From UTCHB3 sp964625575 (lineage in GTDB: Bacteria > Bacteroidota > Ignavibacteria > Ignavibacteriales > Ignavibacteriaceae), in NCBI GenBank assembly GCA_964625575.1, contig CAZVBQ010000009.1, positions 1-64,000 on the forward strand: 64,000 bases of DNA, given 5' to 3'. Position 1 is the first letter of the stretch. Every line of letters begins with the position of its first letter. The position numbers and the translations under genes were made by a program. This document shows positions 16,807 to 25,722 of this stretch, in pieces. Under the pieces are notes generated by a model. The model had not been told where the DNA came from. It was given only the letters and a program-made list of their open reading frames with translations, and did no database searches.

Positions 16807-17421
16807 ATGAACGACAGAACACTTTACGCAAAGATCACTTCACCCGCGAACCTTGAGCGGGCATTTTATTATGCTGCCAACGAGAGGGAGAAAAACCCGT
16901 TTTACGATCCCCTTGAAATTGAATTGTTTGAACGCAACAAGGCCGCTTTCCTTGATTCAATCGCGAAGAGCCTGGAATCACCTGAGAATTTCAAACAGTC
17001 AGGGTCGTTTGCCTTTTTCCCGCCGAAAACAAACCTCTGTTACAGACGAATGATTTTCATTCCTCTCAATGATCTGATCGTTCGTTACGCTTTTACGACG
17101 GTGATCGCCGACGAACTCGAAAACCGAATGCATCCCATGAGTTTTTCTAACCGCCGGGCGGAAGGAGACGAAAGAGAAAGATGCTTTCTGAAGGATTATG
17201 CAAGATCAGGATGGCCCAGATTTGTGAACTGGCAGGAAGAAGCAGCTTCAAAGTACAAATTTATGCTCAAAACGGATATTTCCTCCTTCTATGACTCTGT
17301 TTCTCATAGCAACCTGGCGAAAATAATTTCGCAGGAGCTTGGGCTTGACCTTAGGGGAGATGTGATAAAACTGCTTAAACAGTTGCTACGGATTAAGGTT
17401 CACTCATATTCGCACAAGTAA
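16807..17421 (+). CDS. Reverse transcriptase, N-terminal part (ends at an in-frame TAA)
   Basis: 204 residues covering the fingers and first half of the palm. YRRMIFIPLNDLIVRYAF matches RT motif 1/2, and LKTDISSFYDSV is motif A with catalytic Asp157. It stops at TAA (codon 205) just before motif B. The same reading frame continues without a shift through 17446-18444, which supplies motifs B, C and D. This is therefore one gene of 545 codons with a single nonsense codon, in the short variable loop between motifs A and B. Explanations are a recent null mutation, stop-codon readthrough, or a base error. Confidence 0.8.
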   Translation: MNDRTLYAKITSPANLERAFYYAANEREKNPFYDPLEIELFERNKAAFLDSIAKSLESPENFKQSGSFAFFPPKTNLCYRRMIFIPLNDLIVRYAFTTVIADELENRMHPMSFSNRRAEGDERERCFLKDYARSGWPRFVNWQEEAASKYKFMLKTDISSFYDSVSHSNLAKIISQELGLDLRGDVIKLLKQLLRIKVHSYSHK

Positions 17422-17445
17422 AACGCGCTTGCTGAACCCTCGCAG

Positions 17446-18444
17446 ATGAAACAAGGACTTGCAATCGGAAACAATCCCGATAGTTACCTCGCGAACGTTT
17501 ACCTGATGAATATTGACTCGCAGATGGAGCTCGAGGGGGTTGAGTACGGTAGGTACACGGATGATATCAGGATATTCACGAATGATATCGGCATTATGAG
17601 GCATGCAATAATTGTACTTCAAGAGGCACTCCTGAATCTTGGCTTGAATTTAAATAGCGCCAAAACCAAACTTGCATCTTCAGGGGTGGAGATAGAGAAG
17701 CACCGCTCGAAGTACATCGATATGTACGATTATGCCGAACCTGATGAAGAGATCGTTCCGGAAAGCAAGCTCTTGGAAGAGATCGACAGGGATTTTAAGA
17801 ATCCCGCCAAGGAGTTTAATAAAGAGGATGTGATCGCCAATGATGGTGACGCGAAAGATTTTTGCAAGTTTCTATCCGCGAATCAGAAGATCAAGAAAGC
17901 CCTTGACAACATGAAATTCATGAAAGTGTGGCATATCGAGAATCTCGGGAAGATCGTCCGCGATTTTAGCGGCGCGGGAAAGCACGCTGCCTGGTTGCTG
18001 GTGCAGGCGGCATTCTATGAGTCGGTTCACCCGAAGGTAAGTGAAAAAGCCCTCCAAACGATCGGGCAAATATTCGAGGATGAGACTGTAAACAGTTATA
18101 TTAAATACCGGGTGACGCATTTCCTTGCCAAGCGGCACCGGAAAAATGGGAAATTCCGGGTTAATATGTTTGACGATTCGACAAGGCACTGGTTTATTGA
18201 CAGATTCACCGAATTTCTTGCTCAGCCTGCAATCGAGCTTAACCTTGTAGCCATCCGTGCTCTTAATGTAATGGGATTGAGCGAGGGGGAGATTCTCAAA
18301 CTTGCCGGTACTTACGTGAAAAAACCTGTACCACTTCCGGTTAACACGGCACTTCGAGCCCTCTCGCTCCCACCGGAATCATACGGCACCGGCAGGATAC
18401 AGGCGGAAGCCGAAGAAGAAAATGAATTTATCGACTACATTTAA
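17446..18444 (+). CDS. Reverse transcriptase, C-terminal part (in frame with 16807-17421)
   Basis: 332 residues from the first ATG after the TAA; the true reading frame is continuous from 16807. It contains motif B (QGLAIGNNPDSYLANVYL), motif C GRYTDDIRIF with the catalytic DD (codons 252-253 of the joined gene) and motif D-like LNSAKTKL. After ~codon 300 there is a helical region (repeated hydrophobic helices, HEAT-like in feel) of the kind seen in Abi-type and unknown-group defence RTs. It resembles retron/Abi-like bacterial RTs rather than group II intron or DGR enzymes. No ribosome-binding site precedes this ATG, which argues against a genuine split gene. Confidence 0.8.
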   Translation: MKQGLAIGNNPDSYLANVYLMNIDSQMELEGVEYGRYTDDIRIFTNDIGIMRHAIIVLQEALLNLGLNLNSAKTKLASSGVEIEKHRSKYIDMYDYAEPDEEIVPESKLLEEIDRDFKNPAKEFNKEDVIANDGDAKDFCKFLSANQKIKKALDNMKFMKVWHIENLGKIVRDFSGAGKHAAWLLVQAAFYESVHPKVSEKALQTIGQIFEDETVNSYIKYRVTHFLAKRHRKNGKFRVNMFDDSTRHWFIDRFTEFLAQPAIELNLVAIRALNVMGLSEGEILKLAGTYVKKPVPLPVNTALRALSLPPESYGTGRIQAEAEEENEFIDYI

Positions 18445-18452
18445 GGTGCCTT

Positions 18453-20510
18453 ATGCAGCTTACCCACGACCAGAAAGAATTACTAAATAAGATCGAATTG
18501 TTCTTCGCCGGTGAGGACAAGATCTTCCTTCTTAAGGGAAGTGCAGGCACCGGGAAAACCACGATAATCCGTCTGATAACAGATGTCCTCAGCAGGAACA
18601 ATATAAAGTTTTCGCTGATGGCTCCCACTGGCAAGGCAGCTACCGTTATTCAGGCGAGAACGGGACACGAAGCCCGGACCATCCACTTGTGCATTTACAT
18701 GTTCAACGGACTGGAGGAGGTGAAAGAGGACAGTAAGAGCAGTGATGAAGATGATGATGTGACGCCACTTTACAGATTTAAAACCCGGGATTGCGAGGGC
18801 ACATCGATCCTGATCGTGGATGAGGCATCAATGGTCAGCAACAACTATTCCGACAGCGGGATCCTCCGTTTTGGTTCGGGGTACCTGCTTGATGATCTTG
18901 TCTCATTTTCGGGAATATTAAGAGATGATCTTGGGTCAAAGATCATTTTTGTGGGGGACCCCTATCAGCTCTCGCCCGTTGGATCAGGCATATCAGTGGC
19001 ACTGGATGCCGGGTACCTGAGGGAGAATTACAATGTTGGAGTTGATGAAGGTGAATTGTTTACACCGGTGAGGTTTGGTGATTCGCCGGGGATACTGCAG
19101 AATGCAACGTTTCTGCGGGACAGGCTTGTTTCGGGGGTGATTGGCAATATTCAAATTGAAGAGAGGCAGGGCTGTTCGTTTCTTCTGGCAGGTGAGGATG
19201 TGGTCGGGCACTATCTTGATACTTTTAACCAAGGGAGAGAGAGTGTCATTATCTCTTCAACCAATGCGGATACATATTTGTACAACACATCCGTGAGGGA
19301 CAGGTTATACGGATTTGAAGCACCGCTTCGTGCGGGTGAGAAATTGATGATCGTGCAGAACCGCCACTTCCCGAATGGAGTAGTGCTGCTTAACGGAGAT
19401 ATCGTGACGGTTTCCAAGGTTCTTGAACCGCAGGAGGTGCACGTCAGAATGAAAAGGGGTAAGGCTATAATCACCGAAGATCTCCACTTCAGAAAAGTTG
19501 TGATCGAGATCCCGGGTCAATCGAGAGTGGAATCGGTGACCTTAATGATAATAGAAGACCTGCTTTTTGGCACCGGACGTGATCTTACCCGTAATCAGAT
19601 AATTGCTCTTTATGTCGATTTTATGAAGAGACACAGAGGTTTGAAGAGGAAATCCGCCGAATTTGTAAATGCCCTGGCGGCCGATGAATTGTTCAATGCC
19701 CTCAGGGTGAAATTCTGCCACGCGATAACCTGCCACAAGGCACAGGGCAGTGAGTGGGAAAGGGTTTTTGTTGATCCCGTTACATATCACAATTCCCTGA
19801 GCAGGGAATATATCCGGTGGCTCTACACGGCTGTGACTAGGGCGAGAACTGAACTGATCATGCTTAGCGACAAATTTCACAACGGAAAAACGAGGCTATC
19901 TCTCGAAGAAGGTATTCCCGAATTGGTGCCGGTTCAGGAAGTGCCGGCCGATTCTTCGCCGTTGTTTGTTCTCAGGTCCGGAGTAACGTGTTACCTGGAG
20001 GGGCACGGATTTGTGGTGGAGTCAGTGATTGAACTCGAGTGGCGCTTAAGATTCACGGTCGTGGTTGAAGCCGCGCCCTGTAAATTCGATGTGATCTACA
20101 ACGGAGGATACAAGGTGACTTCGGTGATGTTTGGGGATGCGCAACCGGATGATCAAGGGGTGACTGGCAAGAGATTGCGTGAGGTCACCATTAGACTTAT
20201 TAACAAGGTGTTTGTTACAATCCCTGAAGGAAAACCCGATATCATTGGGACTCCCACAGACCCGGCAGTCACGGATGTACTGATCGGGAGGGTGGGAGAA
20301 GTGATCTCGGCGTCGGGTGCCTCAATCCGGGGTGTCGAGCATATGCCTTGGAGGGTCAGATTTAAAATAGCTGACGCGGAAAACGTTATGATCACCGACA
20401 TTTCATACAAGAAAAACGGTACACCCACTGCCATCGAAGCCAAAACCCGGAACAGCAGTTCCCCGGAATTCTCCAAAGAAATCTCTTTACTGATATCAAA
20501 CAGGATATAA
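18453..20510 (+). CDS. RecD-like superfamily 1 helicase with duplicated C-terminal domain
   Basis: 685 residues. Walker A GSAGTGKTT (29-37), APTGKAA motif Ia, VDEAS (122-126), VGDPYQLSPVG motif III, HKAQGSEWERVFVD and YTAVTRARTELIML (motifs V/VI) identify a RecD/UvrD_C_2-type helicase. An acidic insert (SSDEDDD) lies near residue 100. Residues ~515-685 hold two related beta-rich segments (VTCYLEGHGFVVESVIELEWRLRF and VGEVISASGASIRGVEHMPWRVRF, each followed by an I.Y..G..V/T stretch), an unusual tail. It starts 8 bases after the RT stop with AAGG upstream, and the next gene begins one base after its stop, so translational coupling is likely. Confidence 0.88.
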   Translation: MQLTHDQKELLNKIELFFAGEDKIFLLKGSAGTGKTTIIRLITDVLSRNNIKFSLMAPTGKAATVIQARTGHEARTIHLCIYMFNGLEEVKEDSKSSDEDDDVTPLYRFKTRDCEGTSILIVDEASMVSNNYSDSGILRFGSGYLLDDLVSFSGILRDDLGSKIIFVGDPYQLSPVGSGISVALDAGYLRENYNVGVDEGELFTPVRFGDSPGILQNATFLRDRLVSGVIGNIQIEERQGCSFLLAGEDVVGHYLDTFNQGRESVIISSTNADTYLYNTSVRDRLYGFEAPLRAGEKLMIVQNRHFPNGVVLLNGDIVTVSKVLEPQEVHVRMKRGKAIITEDLHFRKVVIEIPGQSRVESVTLMIIEDLLFGTGRDLTRNQIIALYVDFMKRHRGLKRKSAEFVNALAADELFNALRVKFCHAITCHKAQGSEWERVFVDPVTYHNSLSREYIRWLYTAVTRARTELIMLSDKFHNGKTRLSLEEGIPELVPVQEVPADSSPLFVLRSGVTCYLEGHGFVVESVIELEWRLRFTVVVEAAPCKFDVIYNGGYKVTSVMFGDAQPDDQGVTGKRLREVTIRLINKVFVTIPEGKPDIIGTPTDPAVTDVLIGRVGEVISASGASIRGVEHMPWRVRFKIADAENVMITDISYKKNGTPTAIEAKTRNSSSPEFSKEISLLISNRI

Positions 20511-20511
20511 A

Positions 20512-21783
20512 ATGGATGCCAAGACCAACTACTATGAACTTTCTAAAGCAAAAGAATACCAGAAAATAATTGATGAATTGCTCCCTGCGGTCAGGTCAGG
20601 TAACTCTATTTCCGCGCAAAACCTCAGTTACCTTATTGACGCCCTAAATAAAGTGAGGCGGTATGATGAGTCTGTGGCTCTGGGGAAACAGCATTTCGCA
20701 GATGTAAAAAACAATAAATACGCTCTCAACAGCCTCTGTTTCGCGGTTTACATGAGCAAGGTACAGCCGCACATGAATGAAAAGCTGATTCCCACCGAGA
20801 CCGCTAAAACCGCGGAGTGGGTGATCGAGCATTATCCGAAAGATCCGAAGAGTTTTATCTGGGTAAACTCCCTCTTTCTTTGTGTGAAATTCAGCTTAGC
20901 GCATGGCGATCACGGCAAGGCGGCAGCACATCTTTCGCTTGTAAAAGTTGATCAGCTGAGTAATGAGGTTAAAACGATCAATGTGAACGGAAAGGAAGTT
21001 GCCATCAAATCTGACAGGGAAAAGTATATAAAGTACTCAATGGAAACTGCAATGGCTGCCGGGAAGAGTGACTTGGCACTACAACTCTGTGAAGAACTGC
21101 TAAAGATCGATCCGAAAGATGTCTGGTACCAAAGAGACAAGGCTCTGGTGTTGAAAAACCTCGGCAGAAATGACGATGCCATGGCACTTTACAAGGAGAT
21201 CCTTAAGAGGAAAACAGACTGGTTCATGTGGCATGAAGCCGCCAAACTGGCGCTCCAATCGGGGAACAGAGATGAAGCGAAAACCTTCTTTTCGCGTGGG
21301 TTTGGCGCGGCTTTAAGTCAGTCTTCATTCTACTCCTGGCATCTTTTTGTGGATATTGCTGAGTTCTTAAAAGAATCGGGAGAAGAGGAAACCGCGCTGA
21401 AACAGCTTTACTATGTCTATCTTACCGCGCTAAATGATGACGGAAACCGCCCGCAAGAGATGCTTAAATACTTCCATGAAAGGAAGATCAAAGTCCCCGG
21501 GGATCTTGATGTGCAGGCACTAAAGAATGAATTGAGGGTATATCACTCAACCAACGAGTTCTCCGGGGAAAAATTGACAGGCGTTATCAGTAGAATAAAT
21601 GAGGGCGGAAAGTCAGGTTTTATCTCTGCCGGTGATAAAAGATACTTCTTTATGGCAAGAAATTTTCGGGGGAAAACCCCCAAGGAAGGCACAAACGTAA
21701 CCTTCCACGTCGAAAAACATACAAACCTGAAAACCGGCGCTGAGGAAGATCAGGCAGTGGGGGTGGCCGTTATTAGAGGTTAG
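20512..21783 (+). CDS. TPR-repeat protein with C-terminal cold-shock-like (OB) domain
   Basis: 423 residues. Residues ~10-350 are helical with tetratricopeptide-like units (for example LALQLCEELLKIDPKDVWYQRDKALVLKNLGRNDDAMALYKEIL). The last ~65 residues read G.ISRI.EGGKSGFISAGDKRYFF...P..G..V.FHVE, the layout of a cold-shock-like nucleic-acid-binding domain. Such a protein could bind RNA or single-stranded DNA and scaffold the RT and helicase encoded just upstream (one-base gap). That function is inferred from context. Confidence 0.8.
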   Translation: MDAKTNYYELSKAKEYQKIIDELLPAVRSGNSISAQNLSYLIDALNKVRRYDESVALGKQHFADVKNNKYALNSLCFAVYMSKVQPHMNEKLIPTETAKTAEWVIEHYPKDPKSFIWVNSLFLCVKFSLAHGDHGKAAAHLSLVKVDQLSNEVKTINVNGKEVAIKSDREKYIKYSMETAMAAGKSDLALQLCEELLKIDPKDVWYQRDKALVLKNLGRNDDAMALYKEILKRKTDWFMWHEAAKLALQSGNRDEAKTFFSRGFGAALSQSSFYSWHLFVDIAEFLKESGEEETALKQLYYVYLTALNDDGNRPQEMLKYFHERKIKVPGDLDVQALKNELRVYHSTNEFSGEKLTGVISRINEGGKSGFISAGDKRYFFMARNFRGKTPKEGTNVTFHVEKHTNLKTGAEEDQAVGVAVIRG

Positions 21784-22010
21784 AGGTTAGGTGGCGTTGC
21801 GCGTTGCCCGTTGCGCGTTGCGCGAAGTGAGTGGCGAGTAGTGAGTAGTGAGTGGCGAGGATTATAACTCATTCCGCCGCAGGCGGATCATAACTCATCG
21901 CTCATAACAGACCCCACCTCATTCCGCCACGGGCGGACTAAACCCCAAACCCCAAATCCCAAACCCCAAATCCCAAACCCCAAACCCCAATCCGCCGCGG
22001 GCGGACCAAA
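21783..22010. repeat. Self-complementary intergenic repeat region with three CCGCC-N3-GGCGG hairpins
   Basis: Left words are GTTGCGCGTTGCCC and GTAGTGAGTAGTGAG; right words are ACTCATCGCTCAT and CCCAAACCCCAAATC. Hairpins lie at 21874-21886, 21924-21936 and 21992-22004. It separates the island operon from the converging ndh gene and contains no gene. Confidence 0.65.
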
Positions 22011-22012
22011 TA

Positions 22013-23254
22013 CTACTTCGTAATCAGCCTCGCCCCCGGTTTGAAGGAAATATAGTACCACATCCATTCCGCCATTACGCGGTAGCGGTTGCGGAAGCCG
22101 ATGAGATACATGATGTGGATGAATACCCACAGAAACCAGGCGATGAAACCGGAGAGTTTGATGTTCCCTGATTGAAAGACTGCTCTTGCTCTTCCGATGG
22201 TTGCCATGCTCCCTTTGTCGAAATAACGGAACGGGGGAGTGTCGCGCCCGGTAAGACGGTTTTTGATCACTTTCGCGATGTACCTGCCTTGCTGCATAGC
22301 AACCGGGGCTATGCCCGGGAGGGGCTTTCCATCCTGACTGAAATGTGCTGCATCGCCAACGACGAAGATGTCATCACTTTCTTTGATCGAGCAATTTTCG
22401 CGTACGAGGGCACGACCCATCCTGTCGGTTTCTGTTTCCAGGCTTTTTATTATTGGTGAGGCCGCGTTTCCGGCAGCCCAGATGATGTTTTTAGTTTCAA
22501 TCTTTTCATCGCCGAAATAGACTCCTGTCTCGTCAATTCCTGTAACATGCGTGTTCAACCGGACTTTCACACCCAGCGATTTCAGATCTTCCAGTGCTTT
22601 TTGGTTGAGTGGCGGGTCGTATGCGGCGAGAAGCCGGTCGGAACCTTCGAGAAGAATGATCTCCGTTTTGGAAGTATCGATGTTCCTGAAGTCTTTCTTC
22701 AATGTTTTGCGGGCGATCTCCGCAAGTGAGCCTGCCAATTCCACACCTGTGGGACCACCTCCAATAACCACGAACTTCACGGGAGGGAAACTCCCCTGAA
22801 TGAACGCGTTGTTCTCGGCTTCTTCGAATGAGAGGAGCATTTTCTCGCGGATCGCAAGGGCATCGGAGAGGGTTTTCAGTCCGGGCGCGTGCTGTTCCCA
22901 CTCATTTTTGCCGAAATAGGAGTGTTTGGCGCCCGTTGCCAGAACGAGCCAGTCGAACGCTACCGATGAGCCATTCACGTAGAGTGTTTTCGAGGATCTG
23001 TCGATAGCCTTCACTTCGCCCATTATCACTTCAACATTTTTCTGTTTTTTCAGGATGGTGCGAACGGGTGCTGAAATGTCGGCGGGTGAAAGGGCGCTCA
23101 TTGCCACCTGGTACAGCAACGGCTGGAAGAGGTGGTGGTTCGCCTTGTCAATTAAGATGATACGGATATCTGTATTTTTAAGTTTTTTAACCAATTGCAG
23201 TCCCGCGAATCCCGCGCCGACCACAACCAGGGTCTTTTTATTGTCGTGTTTCAT
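22013..23254 (-). CDS. ndh: Type II NADH dehydrogenase (NDH-2)
   Basis: About 413 residues from the ATG at 23254 (AAGGA upstream); an upstream ATG at 23299 adds 15 unlikely residues. The N-terminal FAD-binding Rossmann motif is VVVGAGFAGLQLVKKL, followed by NHHLFQPLLYQVA (typical of NDH-2). The second dinucleotide motif is VVIGGGPTGVELAGSLAEI, and the FAD-binding VVGDAAH is late. The hydrophobic C-terminus (FIAWFLWVFIHIMYLIGF) fits membrane attachment. It oxidises NADH and reduces quinone without pumping protons. Confidence 0.93.
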   Translation of the reverse strand: MKHDNKKTLVVVGAGFAGLQLVKKLKNTDIRIILIDKANHHLFQPLLYQVAMSALSPADISAPVRTILKKQKNVEVIMGEVKAIDRSSKTLYVNGSSVAFDWLVLATGAKHSYFGKNEWEQHAPGLKTLSDALAIREKMLLSFEEAENNAFIQGSFPPVKFVVIGGGPTGVELAGSLAEIARKTLKKDFRNIDTSKTEIILLEGSDRLLAAYDPPLNQKALEDLKSLGVKVRLNTHVTGIDETGVYFGDEKIETKNIIWAAGNAASPIIKSLETETDRMGRALVRENCSIKESDDIFVVGDAAHFSQDGKPLPGIAPVAMQQGRYIAKVIKNRLTGRDTPPFRYFDKGSMATIGRARAVFQSGNIKLSGFIAWFLWVFIHIMYLIGFRNRYRVMAEWMWYYISFKPGARLITK

Positions 23255-23334
23255 GTTCCTTGGTCCAAAAGAATAATTATCTTTTATACTAAAAAACAAT
23301 TTTTCAAGGCGAGAGGTTCAGAGATTGTGATGGG

Positions 23335-23505
23335 TGGGTGTTTTTAGTGTGGAGTGTTGCTCGTTACCCGTTGTGCGTTACCCGTTGCCCGTGATGTTCC
23401 GGGTAGTGAGTGGCGAGTAGCGAGTAGTGAGGAATCATACTTCATACATCTTACCTCATACAAAAACTTCACCCTTCACCCCTCACTTCGCCGCGGCGAA
23501 TCACA
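23335..23505. repeat. Intergenic word repeats with palindrome TTCGCCGCGGCGAA
   Basis: Words include GTTACCCGTTG, GTAGCGAGTAGTGAG and CTTCACCCTTCACC. The palindrome TTCGCCGCGGCGAA lies at 23487-23500. No gene is visible between ndh and corA. Confidence 0.55.
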
Positions 23506-23510
23506 CTTCG

Positions 23511-24569
23511 TTAGAACCATTTCTTCTTCTTAAAATACTTCACGAAGCCGAGGGCTACAATGATCATAAGCAGGATCGACGCGGGGTAACCCCACCACTG
23601 GGTGATCTCGGGCATGTAATGGAAGTTCATACCGTAAACGCCGGCAATAAAAGTAAGGGGTATGAAGATGGTTGAGATAACAGTTAGCACCTTCATGATG
23701 TCGTTCAGGCGGTTGCTGGTGTACGACATATAAACATCTATCAGCGCGAGGGTGCTCTCGCGGAGGTTTTCGAGAATCTCGATTATCTGGTTGATGTGGT
23801 CGTAAGTGTCGTTGAAGTAAAAGAGGGTCTCCTTTGAAAACGCCGACAATTCCTTTTTGTGGATCTTGTTCATGATGTCGCGCACTGGCCAAATTGCCTG
23901 GCGAAGCTTCCGCAGTTCACTTCTGAGTGATTGCAGCACCTTAAAGTTGTTGTTGATGCCGTCGTTAAAGAAGAGTTCTTCGATATCCTCGATCTTGTCG
24001 TTAAGTTGTTCGAGCACCAGATAATACTCATCAACCACCAGATCGAGCACCGCGTAGAAGAGGAAATCGATTTTCTTTCTGATGAGGCCCTTGCCCGACT
24101 CGATTCTTGCCTCGATCCCGTACAGAAAATCTTCCTCAAAATCCTGAAATGTCAGCAGGGTGTTTCCCGTGAGGAAAAGAGAAACCTGGTCGGAAGTGCA
24201 GGTATCCTGTCCGGTTATTTTAAGGCGATTCAACTCGGCAAATATAACATCGCCCATCTGCTCGATCTTCGGTCGCTGATACACATTCAGGATATCTTCA
24301 AGGGTAAGTTCGTGGATATTATATTGCTCCGCGAGAACCGGGAAATATTCCTGTTTTGTAAAACCGATCACCCTGATCCACTTCAAACCGCCTTGATCTG
24401 AATTAATAAATTCTCTGAGCATTTCAGGTGATGTGATATCAGTGCTTCTGAAGTGATCGGAACCATACTTTATCGCGATTATCCGGGTTGCTGTTTCGGT
24501 TTTATCGCCGGTATATTCCATTGTTCCGGGTGGTTTACCCGCTTTTTTGCTGAGTTTTCTGTGTGACAT
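23511..24569 (-). CDS. corA: CorA family magnesium/cobalt transporter
   Basis: 352 residues. A long N-terminal cytoplasmic helical domain is followed by two C-terminal membrane helices, with the diagnostic YGMNF at the end of the first (FIPLTFIAGVYGMNF) and a lysine-rich C-terminal tail (FKKKKWF). This is the normal CorA length. It forms pentameric channels for Mg2+ uptake. It lies upstream of ndh on the same strand, but a 256-bp repeat-rich gap makes cotranscription uncertain. Confidence 0.93.
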   Translation of the reverse strand: MSHRKLSKKAGKPPGTMEYTGDKTETATRIIAIKYGSDHFRSTDITSPEMLREFINSDQGGLKWIRVIGFTKQEYFPVLAEQYNIHELTLEDILNVYQRPKIEQMGDVIFAELNRLKITGQDTCTSDQVSLFLTGNTLLTFQDFEEDFLYGIEARIESGKGLIRKKIDFLFYAVLDLVVDEYYLVLEQLNDKIEDIEELFFNDGINNNFKVLQSLRSELRKLRQAIWPVRDIMNKIHKKELSAFSKETLFYFNDTYDHINQIIEILENLRESTLALIDVYMSYTSNRLNDIMKVLTVISTIFIPLTFIAGVYGMNFHYMPEITQWWGYPASILLMIIVALGFVKYFKKKKWF

Positions 24570-24639
24570 GGCAGATTAAATATTTGTTCAGTGCAATATA
24601 AGTAAAACGGCACTTCGAAGTATGAACTGTGAAACTTTT

Positions 24640-24765
24640 AGGGTTTGAGATTTAGGGTTTAGGGTTTGGTAGTTAGGATATTGAATGTCACCAAACACCA
24701 AAACCCAGACACCAAACACTTTAAGCTGGCAACCGATACTCACTACTCACTACTGATAAATACCA
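24640..24765. repeat. Intergenic word repeats (TTTAGGG / CCAAACACC / ACTCACT)
   Basis: TTTAGGGTTTAGGGTTTGG on the left and ACCAAACACCAAAACCC on the right are complementary in character, followed by CTCACTACTCACTACTG. This occupies most of the divergent corA-rfbA gap. Confidence 0.5.
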
Positions 24766-24819
24766 AAAATCTGTTAAATTTATAAATTGATTTATTCGAA
24801 TTTTTAAGACAGGAAGCAC

Positions 24820-25698
24820 ATGAAAGGTATTATTCTTGCCGGAGGATCCGGATCAAGGCTTTACCCTATTACAAAAGTTTACAGCAAGCAACTCGCGGTT
24901 ATATATGACAAGCCGTTGATTTACTATCCGCTTTCCGTTCTAATGCTTGGCGGAATAAAGGATGTGCTGATAATTTCGAATGAAGAGACCATCCCTCTTT
25001 ACCAGAAATTATTTGATGACGGCAGCCACCTCGGCATGAACATATCGTACAAATTGCAGGATGCCCCGAGAGGTATCGCCGAGTCGTTCATTCTCGGAGC
25101 CGATTTCATTGGCGATGATAATGTTACCCTTATTCTTGGTGACAACATCTTTTTCGGCGATCTTGAGTTCTTCTACAATGCAGTGGCAGAGCACAAAAAC
25201 GGCGCGAAGATCTTCGGCTACAGGGTTACGGACCCTGAGAGATACGGTATTGTTAACTTCGATAAAACGGGAAAAGTACTCTCGATCGAAGAGAAACCGA
25301 AGGTTCCGAAATCGAACTACGCTGTTCCCGGTCTTTACATTTACGACAACAGTGTGGTTGAAATCTCAAAAAATTTGAAACCCTCAGCCCGCGGTGAGCT
25401 TGAGATAACCGATGTTAACAACGTTTACCTGCAACGGGAAGCCCTCCGTGTTGAGATAGTCGGTCGCGGTGTGGCCTGGCTTGATACAGGAACACCTCAG
25501 GCACTGCTTCAGGCATCGAACTTCTTTGGTGTAATCGAAGAACGTCAGGGTTTGAAGGTTGCTTGCCTCGAAGAGATCGCGTTCAACAAAGGTTTTGTTG
25601 ATGAAAACGGCTTTAAAGCGCTGATCAACTCGATCCCCCAGAGCATGTACAGGCAATACCTCGAAAAGGTTTTACAGGAATATGAGGAAAGAAGATAA
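24820..25698 (+). CDS. rfbA: Glucose-1-phosphate thymidylyltransferase
   Basis: 292 residues, normal length. The start LAGGSGSRLYPITKVYSKQLAVIYDKP is the nucleotide-binding loop and signature of RmlA enzymes, and YYPLSVLMLGGI follows. It makes dTDP-glucose from dTTP and glucose 1-phosphate, the first step of dTDP-L-rhamnose synthesis. AGGAAG lies upstream of the ATG. rfbC is 24 bp downstream; rfbB and rfbD are not in the window. Confidence 0.95.
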   Translation: MKGIILAGGSGSRLYPITKVYSKQLAVIYDKPLIYYPLSVLMLGGIKDVLIISNEETIPLYQKLFDDGSHLGMNISYKLQDAPRGIAESFILGADFIGDDNVTLILGDNIFFGDLEFFYNAVAEHKNGAKIFGYRVTDPERYGIVNFDKTGKVLSIEEKPKVPKSNYAVPGLYIYDNSVVEISKNLKPSARGELEITDVNNVYLQREALRVEIVGRGVAWLDTGTPQALLQASNFFGVIEERQGLKVACLEEIAFNKGFVDENGFKALINSIPQSMYRQYLEKVLQEYEERR

Positions 25699-25722
25699 TA
25701 AGAGAGGAAAAGGGAGGAACAA

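Noticed and set aside
16807..18444. RT as a diversity-generating retroelement
   Set aside because: No template/variable repeat pair was noticed near the RT, and the region around motif B (QGLAIGNNPDSYLAN) is of the retron/Abi type, not the DGR pattern.
17446..18444. Second RT half as an independent gene with its own start
   Set aside because: It is in the same frame as the first half, lacks a ribosome-binding site and starts inside motif B, so a single interrupted gene is the simpler reading.
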